In this document: piece by piece, positions 51,040 to 60,131 of the stretch
Position numbering within the stretch: the first letter of the stretch is position 1
How the letters are laid out: each line of letters begins with the position of its first letter
Assembly: GCA_035762545.1 (NCBI GenBank)
Contig: DASTOM010000024.1
Span: forward strand, 124,001-188,000
Length of the DNA: 64,000 bases
Origin: JANQRA01 sp035762545
GTDB lineage: Bacteria; Actinomycetota; Acidimicrobiia; Spongiisociales; ZC4RG35
Direction: 5' to 3'
Position numbers and translations under genes: made by a program
The notes under the pieces: model-generated
Told to the model about the DNA's origin: nothing
Databases searched by the model: none
What the model saw: only the letters and a program-made list of their open reading frames with translations

Positions 51040-51710
51040 TCAGTACCTCCGACATCCACGCTCTGCGGGAATCCTTCGCAACCTGGGACAAACCCGGCGT
51101 ACCAGATTCGCTGGCCACTGACTGCGCCCGACTGCTTGAAGTCAGTGACATCACCATTTCCTATGTTGGACCTTCCAATCAACTCGTACTGTGTGCCTCT
51201 TCGGACGACTCTCGCACCCTGGACGAATGGGAGTTCACCCTCCAAGAGGGGCCGTGCTTCGACGCCGGCGCGAACAACACGTCGAAGACCGCAACAACCG
51301 CCCCCTCCAACACCAACCCTTGGCCGCGGCTCTCGGCCAAGGCCCACGCCTTCGGCTACCAGTCCATCGGCGGCGTCCCCCTTCGGGTGGCAGGAACCAC
51401 CTTCGCCACACTCAACCTCCAAAATCGACACGGCACGATCACGCCCGAAACTCTCGCCGACGCCGAGCAGATCGCATCGGTACTCGGCTCATTGGTGATC
51501 GGCTCTCTCGGCCAATGGCCCGCCTCACTGGACCAGCCAGGCGAGCACGACACGTTCCATCAGGCCACCGGCATGGTCATGGCCCAGTTGGGAATCGACG
51601 CTGCTTCCGCCGCCGACGTACTCCGAGCCTGCGCCTGGTCTCACGACCGCCTCCTCATCGACATCGCCTCAGAAGTCGTGACCGGAACAATTGCATTCTC
51701 GCCATCTTGA
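51036..51710 (+). CDS. GAF-ANTAR domain protein (second copy)
   Basis: 224 residues: an N-terminal GAF-like domain (ISYVGPSNQLVLCASSDDSRTLDEWEF in two parts, LQEGPCFDA, GGVPLRVAGTTFATLNLQ) and a short C-terminal ANTAR segment (HQATGMVMAQLGIDAASAADVLRACAWS). It overlaps the STAS gene, so both are translated together. It differs clearly from the first GAF-ANTAR gene in the operon, so the two likely respond to different signals. Confidence 0.85.
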   Translation: MISTSDIHALRESFATWDKPGVPDSLATDCARLLEVSDITISYVGPSNQLVLCASSDDSRTLDEWEFTLQEGPCFDAGANNTSKTATTAPSNTNPWPRLSAKAHAFGYQSIGGVPLRVAGTTFATLNLQNRHGTITPETLADAEQIASVLGSLVIGSLGQWPASLDQPGEHDTFHQATGMVMAQLGIDAASAADVLRACAWSHDRLLIDIASEVVTGTIAFSPS

Positions 51711-51903
51711 CCGAGATTCGGTTTTCAGAACCTCCTACAACCCACCTGTTCGTTTCCCGGATGTGTCGTCCCCCCCGCGACTGCGATCACGATCACCAAC
51801 TACGAGACCACGGCTGGCAATACCGACGATGCGACAACCAAGACCACTGGACCAGCCCACTCGGCCACAGGTGTACCACCGGGCGCGCACCACCCGAAGC
51901 CAG

Positions 51904-52320
51904 CTAGCCCCGTGCGTTCAGGTAAACGATCAGCTGTCCGGTGTGATACCACTCGTGCGACGCGATGTTCCTCAGGATCTCGCTGCGCGGACATGCCTCG
52001 AGACGGAGCGCCTCCCACCACTTGTCCGGACAGCGCACCAACTCCTCGAGTCCGTCGTCGTCGAACGAGTCGATGTAGGCGAGCGTGTCCTCCCGCAGGC
52101 TGGCAAACATTGCTCGAATCTCGGCGAGCATCGCTGACTCCTCGAATGCGTCGGGATCATCCTCGGGCCACTCCCCTGTTCGCAGCCAGGCGATCAGCTC
52201 CTTTTCCTTGTTCGCCATCTCGACGAGGAGACCCGCCACCGAAGGCATCTCGTCGATCGGGCGTAGAGCCAGGTCGGCGTCGGTCAATTGGTCCAGGACC
52301 TCGTCGAAGTCCTGCCTCAC
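51904..52320 (-). CDS. DinB/DfsB-type metal-binding four-helix protein
   Basis: 138 residues with the DinB-superfamily C-terminal motif ASHEWYHTGQLIVYLN, including two His of the metal site. Helices with PSVAGLLVEMANKEKELIAWL come first. Related proteins are thiol-dependent transferases that act with mycothiol or bacillithiol, but many are untested. The start is a GTG at 52320; in-frame residues upstream (RLRY...) look family-like, so the true start may lie further 5' at a non-standard codon. Confidence 0.75.
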   Translation of the reverse strand: MRQDFDEVLDQLTDADLALRPIDEMPSVAGLLVEMANKEKELIAWLRTGEWPEDDPDAFEESAMLAEIRAMFASLREDTLAYIDSFDDDGLEELVRCPDKWWEALRLEACPRSEILRNIASHEWYHTGQLIVYLNARG

Positions 52321-52385
52321 ATAGCGGAGACGAGCCTTGAGGTAGTCATGCGTGCTGATTCGATGGACAATATGGGCTTCTCGTA

Positions 52386-52405
52386 CCGACCGGTCGGACT
52401 TTTTT
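52386..52405 (+). terminator. Possible intrinsic terminator on the plus strand
   Basis: The self-complementary CCGACCGGTCGG (52386-52397) is followed by AC and six T. It would stop transcription on the plus strand, for example read-through from the GAF-ANTAR operon; the genes on both sides are on the minus strand. Confidence 0.35.
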
Positions 52406-52430
52406 GCGCCGGCCCAACCACGCGCAGCCG

Positions 52431-53822
52431 TCAGACCCGCGATGCGTCCCTCACAGCCCGAGCGATCGCATCGACGGTTAGGTCGATATCTTCCTCACTC
52501 GTCGACCAGTTGGACACCGCCACCCTCAGGAGCCGTTCGCCCCGCCAGGCTGTACCCCCAAGCCACACCGTCCCATCGCGTTGAATCAGCTCTTCCACGG
52601 TATGCGTGAACGAGGAGTCCCCCACGCGTATCAAGACCTGGTTCAGCACGACATCGTTGACGATCTGAACACCTGGAATCGCCGGCGCAGTCTCCGCGAG
52701 CCGTCGGGCGAGTCGACAGCATCTGTCGATGAGCTCGATCACCCCGGTCCGACCCAGCGAACGGATGGTCGCCCATGTCGCAAAACCTCGGGCTCTTCGT
52801 GACGACTCCGGCACGTAGTCGCCACCCCCGAATTCGCGTCCTGCCACTTGGCCCGTCAGATACTCCGCCGTATACGCCATCGCCGTTGCGTGGACATCAG
52901 GGTGTGCGCAGAATGCGTATCCGGAGTCATAGGGGACGTTCAGCCATTTGTGTCCGTCACATCCCCATGAGTCAGCCCCTTCGAGGCCGTCCACCCAGTG
53001 TGTCAGTTCGGGACTCGCTGCTGCCCACAGACCGAACGCGCCATCGACGTGCAGCCACGAACCCCGCCGATGGACTTCGTCGGAGATCCGCACCAGATCG
53101 TCGAATGCACCTGTGTTCACGTTGCCTGACTGAGCTACGACGATCGTTGGAGCTTCCGGTTCGCCATCGAGGATGTCAGCCAGCAACGAAACGTCCATGG
53201 AGCCGTCCCTGCCCGCAGGTACGACGGCCATCGCGTTCTCGCCGATTCCCAACAGCCGCAACGATCGATCAACCGTGGCGTGACGCTCTTCGCCGACCAC
53301 GACTCTGATGCGAGGAGCTCCGAACAGCCCATCCAGACCGACATCCCAACCCTTGTCCCGCAGGACTTTCCATCTTCCCGCAGCCAGTCCAACGGTATTG
53401 GCTGCCTGCGCACCGGTGACAAAGCCGACTGAAGCACCGGCCGGGATACGCAGCAGTTCCTTGAGCCATCCACCAGCGACGTCCTCGAATGCAAGCGCCG
53501 CCGGCGAGAGTGCCTCGTTGAAACCGACCTGATCCCAGCCACTGGTGAGGACATCCGCAGCCAAGGCGGCATCGAGAGAGCCCCCGACCACAAAGCCGAA
53601 GTAGCGCGGACCAGCCGACGCCATCAGCCCGGGTGTCGCCCGCTCGATCAGCTCTGCAACGACTTCCTGTGTGCTGAGGCCGGTCTCCGGCACGGGCTCC
53701 GACATGCCAGACCGGATCTCGGCCCTCGTGGCGCGTGGACCAACGGGCGACTCACTCAGGTCGCGTCTGTAGCCGGAGATGTGTTCCGCGATCTGGCGCA
53801 GAGCCAGGTCCAGTTCGTTCAT
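52431..53822 (-). CDS. PLP-dependent decarboxylase (aspartate aminotransferase fold, group II)
   Basis: 463 residues of the pyridoxal-dependent decarboxylase family: YFGFVVGGSLDAALAADVL, FVTGAQAANTVGLAAGR, IVVAQSGNVNTGAFDDLVRI, WLHVDGAFGLWA and the PLP lysine in WGCDGHKWLNVPYD. A Gly-rich GGGDYVPESSRRARG loop follows. Homologues are annotated as glutamate, tyrosine or aromatic-amino-acid decarboxylases or as aminotransferase-like, so substrate remains open. It differs from the decarboxylase at 38469-39854. No transport or partner gene is attached. Confidence 0.85.
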   Translation of the reverse strand: MNELDLALRQIAEHISGYRRDLSESPVGPRATRAEIRSGMSEPVPETGLSTQEVVAELIERATPGLMASAGPRYFGFVVGGSLDAALAADVLTSGWDQVGFNEALSPAALAFEDVAGGWLKELLRIPAGASVGFVTGAQAANTVGLAAGRWKVLRDKGWDVGLDGLFGAPRIRVVVGEERHATVDRSLRLLGIGENAMAVVPAGRDGSMDVSLLADILDGEPEAPTIVVAQSGNVNTGAFDDLVRISDEVHRRGSWLHVDGAFGLWAAASPELTHWVDGLEGADSWGCDGHKWLNVPYDSGYAFCAHPDVHATAMAYTAEYLTGQVAGREFGGGDYVPESSRRARGFATWATIRSLGRTGVIELIDRCCRLARRLAETAPAIPGVQIVNDVVLNQVLIRVGDSSFTHTVEELIQRDGTVWLGGTAWRGERLLRVAVSNWSTSEEDIDLTVDAIARAVRDASRV

Positions 53823-53859
53823 TCCTGGAAGCTAGACAGTCTCCAGAAGCTCGTCAGGT

Positions 53860-55287
53860 CTAGCCCCCTAAGGCTCCGGCAATCTCGCCGATCTGATGCA
53901 CCTTGACCAGATTCGTCGAGGCCTGGAAGTTGGGTGGCACCCCGGCCACCATCACCACCGTCTCCCCCTGGGCGACGACACCCTCGGCAGAGAGAATCTC
54001 CGCCGCCGCGGCGATCTCGTCGTCGGTGTAGTCACGTCGCTCGAAGGCATGGGGCTGTATCCCCCAGTACAAGGCCATCCGCCGTCGGGTCGTGGTGTTG
54101 GGGGTGAAGGCGACCACTCGCTGGGCCGGCCGGTACTTCGAGATGAGACGGGCGGTCGACCCGGTCTCGGTGAAGGCGACGATGGTCTTCGCGCCCACGT
54201 TCCGTGCGATCTGGGTCGCGGCCTGTGCGACCGCGGAGGCGACGTCGTTGTGCCCGACCACGAACGGGATCGGGTTCTCCCCCGACAGCGTCCCTTCTTC
54301 GATGGTCTGACAGATTCGGGCCATCGCTCGAACGGTCTGCGCCGGGAAGTCCCCGACGGCGGTCTCACCCGAGAGCATCACCGCGTCGGTGCCGTTCATC
54401 ACGGCGTGGGCGACATCGGTCACCTCAGCCCGGGTGGGCCGGGGGGCGTGGGTCATCGACTCCAGCATCTCGGTGGCGGTCACAGCTACCCGCCCGGCGG
54501 CGTTTGCCCGCTTGATGATGTCCGCCTGAACCAGCGGAAGCCGGTCGAGCGGAAGCTGCACGCCCAGATCACCACGGGCGACCATCACCCCGAACGAGAC
54601 CTTGAGGATCTCGTCGAGATTGTCGAGGGCCTGAGCCAGCTCGATCTTGGCGACGATGGGGGCGTCGCCGGCGAGGGCCGCCACCGCCTCGACATCGGCG
54701 GCACTGCGAACAAACGAAGCGGCGACGAAGTCGACACCCAGCTCCCTGCCGAGAGCCAGGTCCGCCTCGTCCTTGGGGGTGATGTTCCCCACAGAGAGAC
54801 GGCTGTCCGGAAAGGCGACGCCCTTGTGGTCGGAGAGGACCCCGCCCGTCACCACCCGAGCCTTGAGTGTGTCGTCGGTGCGCCCCACCACCTCACAAGA
54901 CACCATCCCGTCGGCGAGGATAACCCGGTCGCCTGGGCTCACATCGGAGAGCAGGGACTCGTAGCCGATCGGGATCCGGAACTGGTCACCGATTCCCGAG
55001 TCGGGAAGCAGATCGACCTCGCTGTCGGTGCTCAGCTCGATGACACCACCCGGGAACTCTCCGATCCGCAGCTTGGGGCCCTGGATGTCCTGCATGATGG
55101 CGATGGTCCGTCCGGTGGCTGCGGCGGCGGAACGGACCCACTCGTAGAACTTGCGATGCAGGTCGTGCCCACCGTGGGAGAAGTTGAGGCGGGCGACGTC
55201 CATCCCGGCCTCGACGAGGGACCGAACCCCTTCGAGCGAGGCCACCGACGGCCCCAGAGTCGCGATCACCTTCGTCTGTCTGTGCAT
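53860..55287 (-). CDS. pyk: Pyruvate kinase
   Basis: The last glycolytic step, phosphoenolpyruvate plus ADP to pyruvate plus ATP. 475 residues with TKVIATLGPSVASLEGVRSL, ARLNFSHGGHDLH, QDIQGPKLRIG, the active-site blocks PIVAKIELAQALDNLDEI and MVARGDLGVQLPLDRLP, and TEMLESMTHAPRPTRAEVTD. The PK C-terminal domain is complete, with GSTARLISKYRPAQRVVAFT. It is a single-gene unit in a region with no obvious partner, and is divergent from a small membrane protein gene. Confidence 0.97.
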   Translation of the reverse strand: MHRQTKVIATLGPSVASLEGVRSLVEAGMDVARLNFSHGGHDLHRKFYEWVRSAAAATGRTIAIMQDIQGPKLRIGEFPGGVIELSTDSEVDLLPDSGIGDQFRIPIGYESLLSDVSPGDRVILADGMVSCEVVGRTDDTLKARVVTGGVLSDHKGVAFPDSRLSVGNITPKDEADLALGRELGVDFVAASFVRSAADVEAVAALAGDAPIVAKIELAQALDNLDEILKVSFGVMVARGDLGVQLPLDRLPLVQADIIKRANAAGRVAVTATEMLESMTHAPRPTRAEVTDVAHAVMNGTDAVMLSGETAVGDFPAQTVRAMARICQTIEEGTLSGENPIPFVVGHNDVASAVAQAATQIARNVGAKTIVAFTETGSTARLISKYRPAQRVVAFTPNTTTRRRMALYWGIQPHAFERRDYTDDEIAAAAEILSAEGVVAQGETVVMVAGVPPNFQASTNLVKVHQIGEIAGALGG

Positions 55288-55382
55288 TCCACCTCACAAG
55301 ATAACGACGGGCTTGGAGAACTCCCGCATTGCCAGGGTGACAATCCGGGGATCGAGCGATCACGCCTCATAACATCGCCGAC

Positions 55383-55868
55383 GTGGAGGGTCAGCCGTTC
55401 TTCACGACCATCGCCGGCCTCTCGGTCAGCCTCGCCGGCTTCGGCGCCGTTATCGCCTGGCTTCGCGACGACCCAACAGGATGGGACCCGATCAACCTGT
55501 GGCGGGTCCGCACGATCGTCCGCCATGCACTGACGATTGCCTTCCTCTGCCTGTCACTCATGCCGATCCACACCATCACCGGTGACGACCTCACGACGCT
55601 TCGGATCGGGTCTGCACTGGTGGCTGTGTTCGCAGCCAACGACCTCTGGCGAGCGCGAGACCGGGACCCGGCGATCTGGACGCCAAAGGAGTCGTGGATC
55701 GTTTACGTGACGCTCACCTCGGCATTCGGTATCGCCTGCGTGGTCAACGTCTTTCTGGGCGACCTGGGCCTGCTTCAGGTCGTGGTGCTCATCCTGCTGA
55801 CCTCACCGGCCGGGATCTTTCTCAACTTCGTCAGGGAGATCGGAAGCAACAAGCCGACGTCAGCCTGA
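55383..55868 (+). CDS. Small four-helix membrane protein, unknown
   Basis: 161 residues with hydrophobic segments TIAGLSVSLAGFGAVIAWL, ALTIAFLCLSLMPIHTI, IGSALVAVFAANDLW and VTLTSAFGIACVVNVFLG plus LLQVVVLILLTSPAGIFLNF, so about four or five helices. I recognise no conserved family. GTG start at 55383, with a 95-base gap to the divergent pyk start. The last nine bases overlap the convergent gatB gene. Confidence 0.6.
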   Translation: MEGQPFFTTIAGLSVSLAGFGAVIAWLRDDPTGWDPINLWRVRTIVRHALTIAFLCLSLMPIHTITGDDLTTLRIGSALVAVFAANDLWRARDRDPAIWTPKESWIVYVTLTSAFGIACVVNVFLGDLGLLQVVVLILLTSPAGIFLNFVREIGSNKPTSA

Positions 55869-57302
55869 CAGCTTGTTCCGCAGAAGATCGTTGACCAGTT
55901 TCGGATCGGCCTTGCCCTGGGTGGCCCGCATCACCTGACCGACGAGGAAGCCCACGACCTTGGTCTCCCCGGAGCGGAAGCTCTCGATGGCATCCGGATT
56001 CTCGGCGAGCACCGACTCGACGGCGGCCACGAGCTCGGAGGTGTCCGAGATCTGAGTGAGGTCTCTCGCCTCCGCCACGGCGCGCGGACCGCCCTCTCCC
56101 GAAAGCACCCCCTCGAGCACTTCCTTGGCGGCCGATGATGAGACCGTCCCGTCTTCGACCATCGCGACGAGCTCGGCGAGTTGCGCCCCGGTGATCGGGA
56201 CCATGTCCGACTCGGTGCGACGGACCCAGGCATTGACTTCGCCGGTCACCCAGTTGGCCGTCTGCCGGCTGGGCGCCCCGGCGGCCACGGCATCGTCGTA
56301 GATCGAACGCAAGCTGCCGGACATGTCGGAGAGAACTCCGGCGAGATGCGGGTCGAGACCGTCGCTCACATAACGGGAGCGGCGAGCCGCGGGCAGTTCG
56401 GGGAGCCCGTCACGAACCCGGGCGATCCAGGTGTCGTCCATCACCATCGGGACCAGGTCCGGCTCGGTGAAGTATCGGTAGTCGGACGATCCCTCTTTGG
56501 TCCGCATCGAGTGGGTGACTTCGGCCTCCTCGTCCCAGTGTCTGGTCTCCTGGATGACCTCGCCGCCCGACTCGAGGACTTCGATCTGACGTGCGATCTC
56601 GAACTCCACCGCCCGCTCCAGAGAACGGAACGAGTTCATGTTCTTGATCTCGACCTTCGTCCCGTACTCCTCGGCCCCCTCGGGGCGGACCGAGACGTTG
56701 GCATCGAACCTGATCGACCCCTCTTCGAGCCTGGCGTCGGAAACCCCCAACTCGGCGACGACCGCCCGCAGTTCCTGGGCGTACGCCCGCGACTCGGCGG
56801 CGCTGCGGATATCCGGCTTGGACACGATCTCGACGAGGGGAACGCCGGAGCGGTTGAAGTCGAGGAGGGTGGACTGGGCGGCGTGGATCCGCCCACCGTC
56901 GCCTACATGCGTCGACTTGCCGGTGTCCTCCTCCATGTGGGCGCGTTCGATCCCGATGGTCCGCGTCGCCCCGTCGACAGAGATGTCGAGATGTCCCTCC
57001 GAGCAGACGGGCACGTCGAACTGGGAGATCTGATAGTTCTTCGGCAGGTCGGCATAGAAGTAGTTCTTCCTGTGGAACACTGACATCGGCGCGACCTGGC
57101 AGTCGAGGGCGAGCCCGATCGCCATGATCCACTCGATGGCCTGGCGGTTGGGCACCGGCAACGCACCGGGCAATCCGAGACAGACCGGGCAAACGTTGGT
57201 GTTCGGCTCGGCGCCGAACTCGACAGCGCAGCCGCAGAACATCTTGGAACGGGTCGACAGCTCGGCATGAACCTCGATCCCGATCACGGGCTCCCAGGTC
57301 AC
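55860..57302 (-). CDS. gatB: Aspartyl/glutamyl-tRNA amidotransferase subunit B
   Basis: The kinase/tRNA-binding subunit of GatCAB, which converts Glu-tRNA(Gln) (and often Asp-tRNA(Asn)) to the correct amide. 480 residues: VIGIEVHAELSTRSKMFCGC, VCLGLPGALPVPNRQAIEW, RKNYFYADLPKNYQISQFD and the C-terminal YqeY-like domain ending QGKADPKLVNDLLRNKL are all standard. The ATG overlaps the gatA stop by four bases. GatCAB is the normal route in actinobacteria, where GlnRS is often missing. Confidence 0.97.
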   Translation of the reverse strand: MTWEPVIGIEVHAELSTRSKMFCGCAVEFGAEPNTNVCPVCLGLPGALPVPNRQAIEWIMAIGLALDCQVAPMSVFHRKNYFYADLPKNYQISQFDVPVCSEGHLDISVDGATRTIGIERAHMEEDTGKSTHVGDGGRIHAAQSTLLDFNRSGVPLVEIVSKPDIRSAAESRAYAQELRAVVAELGVSDARLEEGSIRFDANVSVRPEGAEEYGTKVEIKNMNSFRSLERAVEFEIARQIEVLESGGEVIQETRHWDEEAEVTHSMRTKEGSSDYRYFTEPDLVPMVMDDTWIARVRDGLPELPAARRSRYVSDGLDPHLAGVLSDMSGSLRSIYDDAVAAGAPSRQTANWVTGEVNAWVRRTESDMVPITGAQLAELVAMVEDGTVSSSAAKEVLEGVLSGEGGPRAVAEARDLTQISDTSELVAAVESVLAENPDAIESFRSGETKVVGFLVGQVMRATQGKADPKLVNDLLRNKLSG

Positions 57303-58768
57303 GACGCCACCTCCTCGAGAACCGGCCGGGCCGTGAATGCGGCGAGCCGCTCCACCTCGGCGGCGACCCGGAACAGAGTCGTCTCCCCGAGAGCCGGGGC
57401 CATCACCTGGAATCCGATCGGCAGGTTCTGGCCGTCGACCCCGATCGGCACAGAGATCGCCGGATGGCCGGACAGATTCGATGGGATGGTGCAGATGTCG
57501 GAGAGATACATGGCCAGCGGGTCGTCGACCCGGGCACCGGCGGGGAAGGCAACGGTGGGGCTGGTCGGCGAGACCAGGGCGTCGACCTGCTCATAGGCGC
57601 GGGCGAAGTCGTCCTGGATCGCCGCCCGCACCCTCTGGGCCTGTCCGTAGAAGGCGTCGTAATAGCCGGCCGAAAGGGCATAGGTGCCGAGCAGGATTCG
57701 CCGTGTGACTTCCGGGCCAAACCCCTCGGCACGGGTCCGGGCCATCAACGTCTCGGTCGAGGACCCATCGGCGCGGTGCCCGTACCTGATCCCGTCGAAA
57801 CGGGCCAGGTTGGCCGAAGCCTCGGCCGGTGCGATCAGGTAGTACGCGGAGAGGGCGATCTCGAACGTTGGCAGCGACAGCTCGACGATCTCGGCTCCCG
57901 CTTCGGCGAGACTCTCCACCATGGACGACACCGCTGATTCCACCGCGGGCTCGTATCCCTCGCCGGCGAGCTCGGAGACCACACCGATCCGCATCCCGTC
58001 GATCCCACGCCCCAACTCCGCCGAAGGATCCGGATAGTCACCGGCGTACGAGGTCGCATCCCGGGGATCGTGGCCCCAGATCGTCGCGAGTGTGACGGCC
58101 GCGTCGGTGACACTGCGTGACAGGGGCCCGATCTGGTCGAGCGAGGAGGCGAAGGCGATCAACCCGTAGCGACTGACCGTCCCGTAAGTCGGCTTCATCC
58201 CCACGATCCCGCTCAGGGATGCCGGCTGACGGATGCTCCCACCGGTGTCGGAGCCGAGGGCGCAGAGGGCCGAACCGGCCGAGACAGCCGCCGCCGAGCC
58301 ACCCGATGACCCGCCGGGGACCCGGCTGATGTCCCAAGGGTTGTACGTGGCGCCGTAACCGGAGTTCTCGGTCGACGACCCCATGGCGAACTCGTCGAGG
58401 TTCGTCTTGCCGACGATCACCGCACCGGCGTCTCGAAGCCTGGTGACGACGGTGGCGTCATAGGGCGGCCGGTAACCGGAGAGAATCTGGGAAGAGGCCG
58501 TCGTCTCCACACCCCGGGTGCACATGTTGTCCTTCAACGCCATAGGTATGCCCTGCAGCGGGCCCCGGTCGACACCCTTGGCGAGATCAGCGTCGGCCGC
58601 GGCCGCTGCCTCCAGGGCGCCATCCCGATCGATGGTCAGATAGGCGTGGAGCTGGGCCTCGGTGCGATGGGCGCGGTCCAGGGTGGCCTCGAGCAGCTCG
58701 ACCGCAGTCAGGTCACCCGCCCGAAGCCGTTCCCCGGCTGCGACGATTGTGAGGTCGTTGGGACTCAC
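57299..58768 (-). CDS. gatA: Aspartyl/glutamyl-tRNA amidotransferase subunit A
   Basis: The amidase subunit that releases ammonia from glutamine. 489 residues with the Ser-cisSer-Lys amidase triad: MALKDNMCTRGVETTASSQIL holds the Lys, VPGGSSGGSAAAVSAG the Ser cluster and SDTGGSIRQPASLSGIVGMKPTYG the nucleophile region. Overlaps by four bases with both gatC and gatB, so order C-A-B in one operon. Confidence 0.97.
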   Translation of the reverse strand: MSPNDLTIVAAGERLRAGDLTAVELLEATLDRAHRTEAQLHAYLTIDRDGALEAAAAADADLAKGVDRGPLQGIPMALKDNMCTRGVETTASSQILSGYRPPYDATVVTRLRDAGAVIVGKTNLDEFAMGSSTENSGYGATYNPWDISRVPGGSSGGSAAAVSAGSALCALGSDTGGSIRQPASLSGIVGMKPTYGTVSRYGLIAFASSLDQIGPLSRSVTDAAVTLATIWGHDPRDATSYAGDYPDPSAELGRGIDGMRIGVVSELAGEGYEPAVESAVSSMVESLAEAGAEIVELSLPTFEIALSAYYLIAPAEASANLARFDGIRYGHRADGSSTETLMARTRAEGFGPEVTRRILLGTYALSAGYYDAFYGQAQRVRAAIQDDFARAYEQVDALVSPTSPTVAFPAGARVDDPLAMYLSDICTIPSNLSGHPAISVPIGVDGQNLPIGFQVMAPALGETTLFRVAAEVERLAAFTARPVLEEVAS

Positions 58769-59055
58769 CCGGTCTCCAGTGCCGGAGGGGCGACGAAGTA
58801 CCCGTCCTCTGTCTCGGGAGCCGCAGCCAGGACCTCATCCCGATCCAGGGAGGGGACGACCACATCGTCGCGATAGGCGTTGACGAACCCGAGCGGGTGG
58901 GCCGACGCCACCTGCGGCTCGCCCTGCAACGACTGGACCTTGGCTGCGTGGTCGAGGATGACACCGAGCTGGGCCCGATAGACCTCGAGCTCATCGTCGG
59001 TCAGATCGAGCCTGGCGAGACGCGCGACATGGGCGATATCGATGTCGATGGGCAT
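58765..59055 (-). CDS. gatC: Aspartyl/glutamyl-tRNA amidotransferase subunit C
   Basis: A 96-residue connector that wraps GatA and GatB together. It has HVARLARLDLTDDELEVYRAQLGVIL near the N-terminus, typical of GatC, and ends EDGYFVAPPALETG, matching the usual GatC C-terminus. I chose the ATG 59055 (MPIDIDIAHVARLARL); the frame is open to 59361 but upstream residues belong to no family. First gene of the gat operon; dapE on the same strand ends 32 bases before it. Confidence 0.93.
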   Translation of the reverse strand: MPIDIDIAHVARLARLDLTDDELEVYRAQLGVILDHAAKVQSLQGEPQVASAHPLGFVNAYRDDVVVPSLDRDEVLAAAPETEDGYFVAPPALETG

Positions 59056-59087
59056 GGCGGGGAAGTGTAGGAACCCTGTCGGGAAAC

Positions 59088-60104
59088 TCACCCGAGGATT
59101 CGCGCCAGGGTCCCGTAGACGAAGTCGAGGTCGTCGAGGGCGATCGACTCGCCGGGTTTGTGGGCCAGAGCAGTCTCTCCCGGTCCGAAATTGATCCCGG
59201 GGATTCCGCGCTCCGCGAGCTGGGCGACATCGGTCCAACCCTGTTTGTGGGCGACCCCGGTCCCGGCTGTCTCGATGAGACGCTGGAAGAGTGGGTGGGC
59301 CACCTCGGGGTAGGCGGCGGGCGCCTGATCCACGATCTCGACTTCGTCGGCCGCCGCACACACCTCGTGCACACGAGCGACGGCCGCCTCGATCGTCCGG
59401 TCGGGTGAGAATCGGTAGTTGACGTTGAGGTCGAATCGTCCCGGGATGATGTTGTTGGCGATCCCGCCGTTGGCCCTGGTCACCGAAATCACTTCCTTGA
59501 ACTCAAGGCCTTCGATCGGGTGCAGCTCGGGCTCGAGCTGGTCCATCCGCATGAGAAACTCGCCTGCCTTGGTGACTGCGTTCACCGCACGCCAGGGCCG
59601 GGCCGAGTGCCCGGGCTCGCCCAGGAACGAGACCCTGGCATTGATCGACCCCTGGCATCCGGCGTGGACCTCGCGGTTGGTCGGCTCCATGACGATCCCC
59701 GCCTCGATGTCGTTCAGACCGGGGACCGACTCGAGCACCGAAGCGAGGTCGTTGCCGGACAGGGGTCCCTCCTCACCGGCGTAGAAGACCGCGACCGGTG
59801 GACGCTTCAGATCCTCCACCAGGTGGATCATCACTGCCAGCCCACCCTTCATATCGGTGGCCCCCAGACCGTGGAGGCGATCGCCCTCGATACGCGCACC
59901 GACATGGCCCTGAAGTGGGACTGTGTCGGTGTGTCCGAACAAGGCAACGCTGCCGGCGCCCGGGCTGCCCACGACGAGCGAGTTGTTCACGACTGTTTGC
60001 GGCAATCCACGAAGTCGTTCGGCGATGGCGTCCCTGATCCCCATCTCGTTGCCCGTCTCGGATGGGATGTCGACGAGCCAGGCCAGGGTGTCGGTGAGAG
60101 TCAA
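59088..60104 (-). CDS. dapE: Succinyl-diaminopimelate desuccinylase
   Basis: Removes succinate from N-succinyl-L,L-diaminopimelate in lysine and peptidoglycan synthesis. 338 residues of the M20 dimetal family: FGHTDTVPLQG (first metal His/Asp), GLGATDMKGGLAVM (bridging Asp), AGEEGPLSGNDL (Glu pair), MEPTNREVHAGCQGS and FGPGETALAHKPGESI (last His). The start is unclear; a TTG at 60104 (MTLTDTLAWLVDIPSETG) fits best, with no ATG nearby. It is divergent from dapD with just 27 bases between starts, so both lysine genes share one control region. Confidence 0.92.
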   Translation of the reverse strand: MTLTDTLAWLVDIPSETGNEMGIRDAIAERLRGLPQTVVNNSLVVGSPGAGSVALFGHTDTVPLQGHVGARIEGDRLHGLGATDMKGGLAVMIHLVEDLKRPPVAVFYAGEEGPLSGNDLASVLESVPGLNDIEAGIVMEPTNREVHAGCQGSINARVSFLGEPGHSARPWRAVNAVTKAGEFLMRMDQLEPELHPIEGLEFKEVISVTRANGGIANNIIPGRFDLNVNYRFSPDRTIEAAVARVHEVCAAADEVEIVDQAPAAYPEVAHPLFQRLIETAGTGVAHKQGWTDVAQLAERGIPGINFGPGETALAHKPGESIALDDLDFVYGTLARILG

Positions 60105-60131
60105 CGTGCGTGGGAAGTTACCCTGCTCCGT

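Noticed and set aside
53896..55533. 545-codon plus-strand frame
   Set aside because: Shadow of pyruvate kinase.
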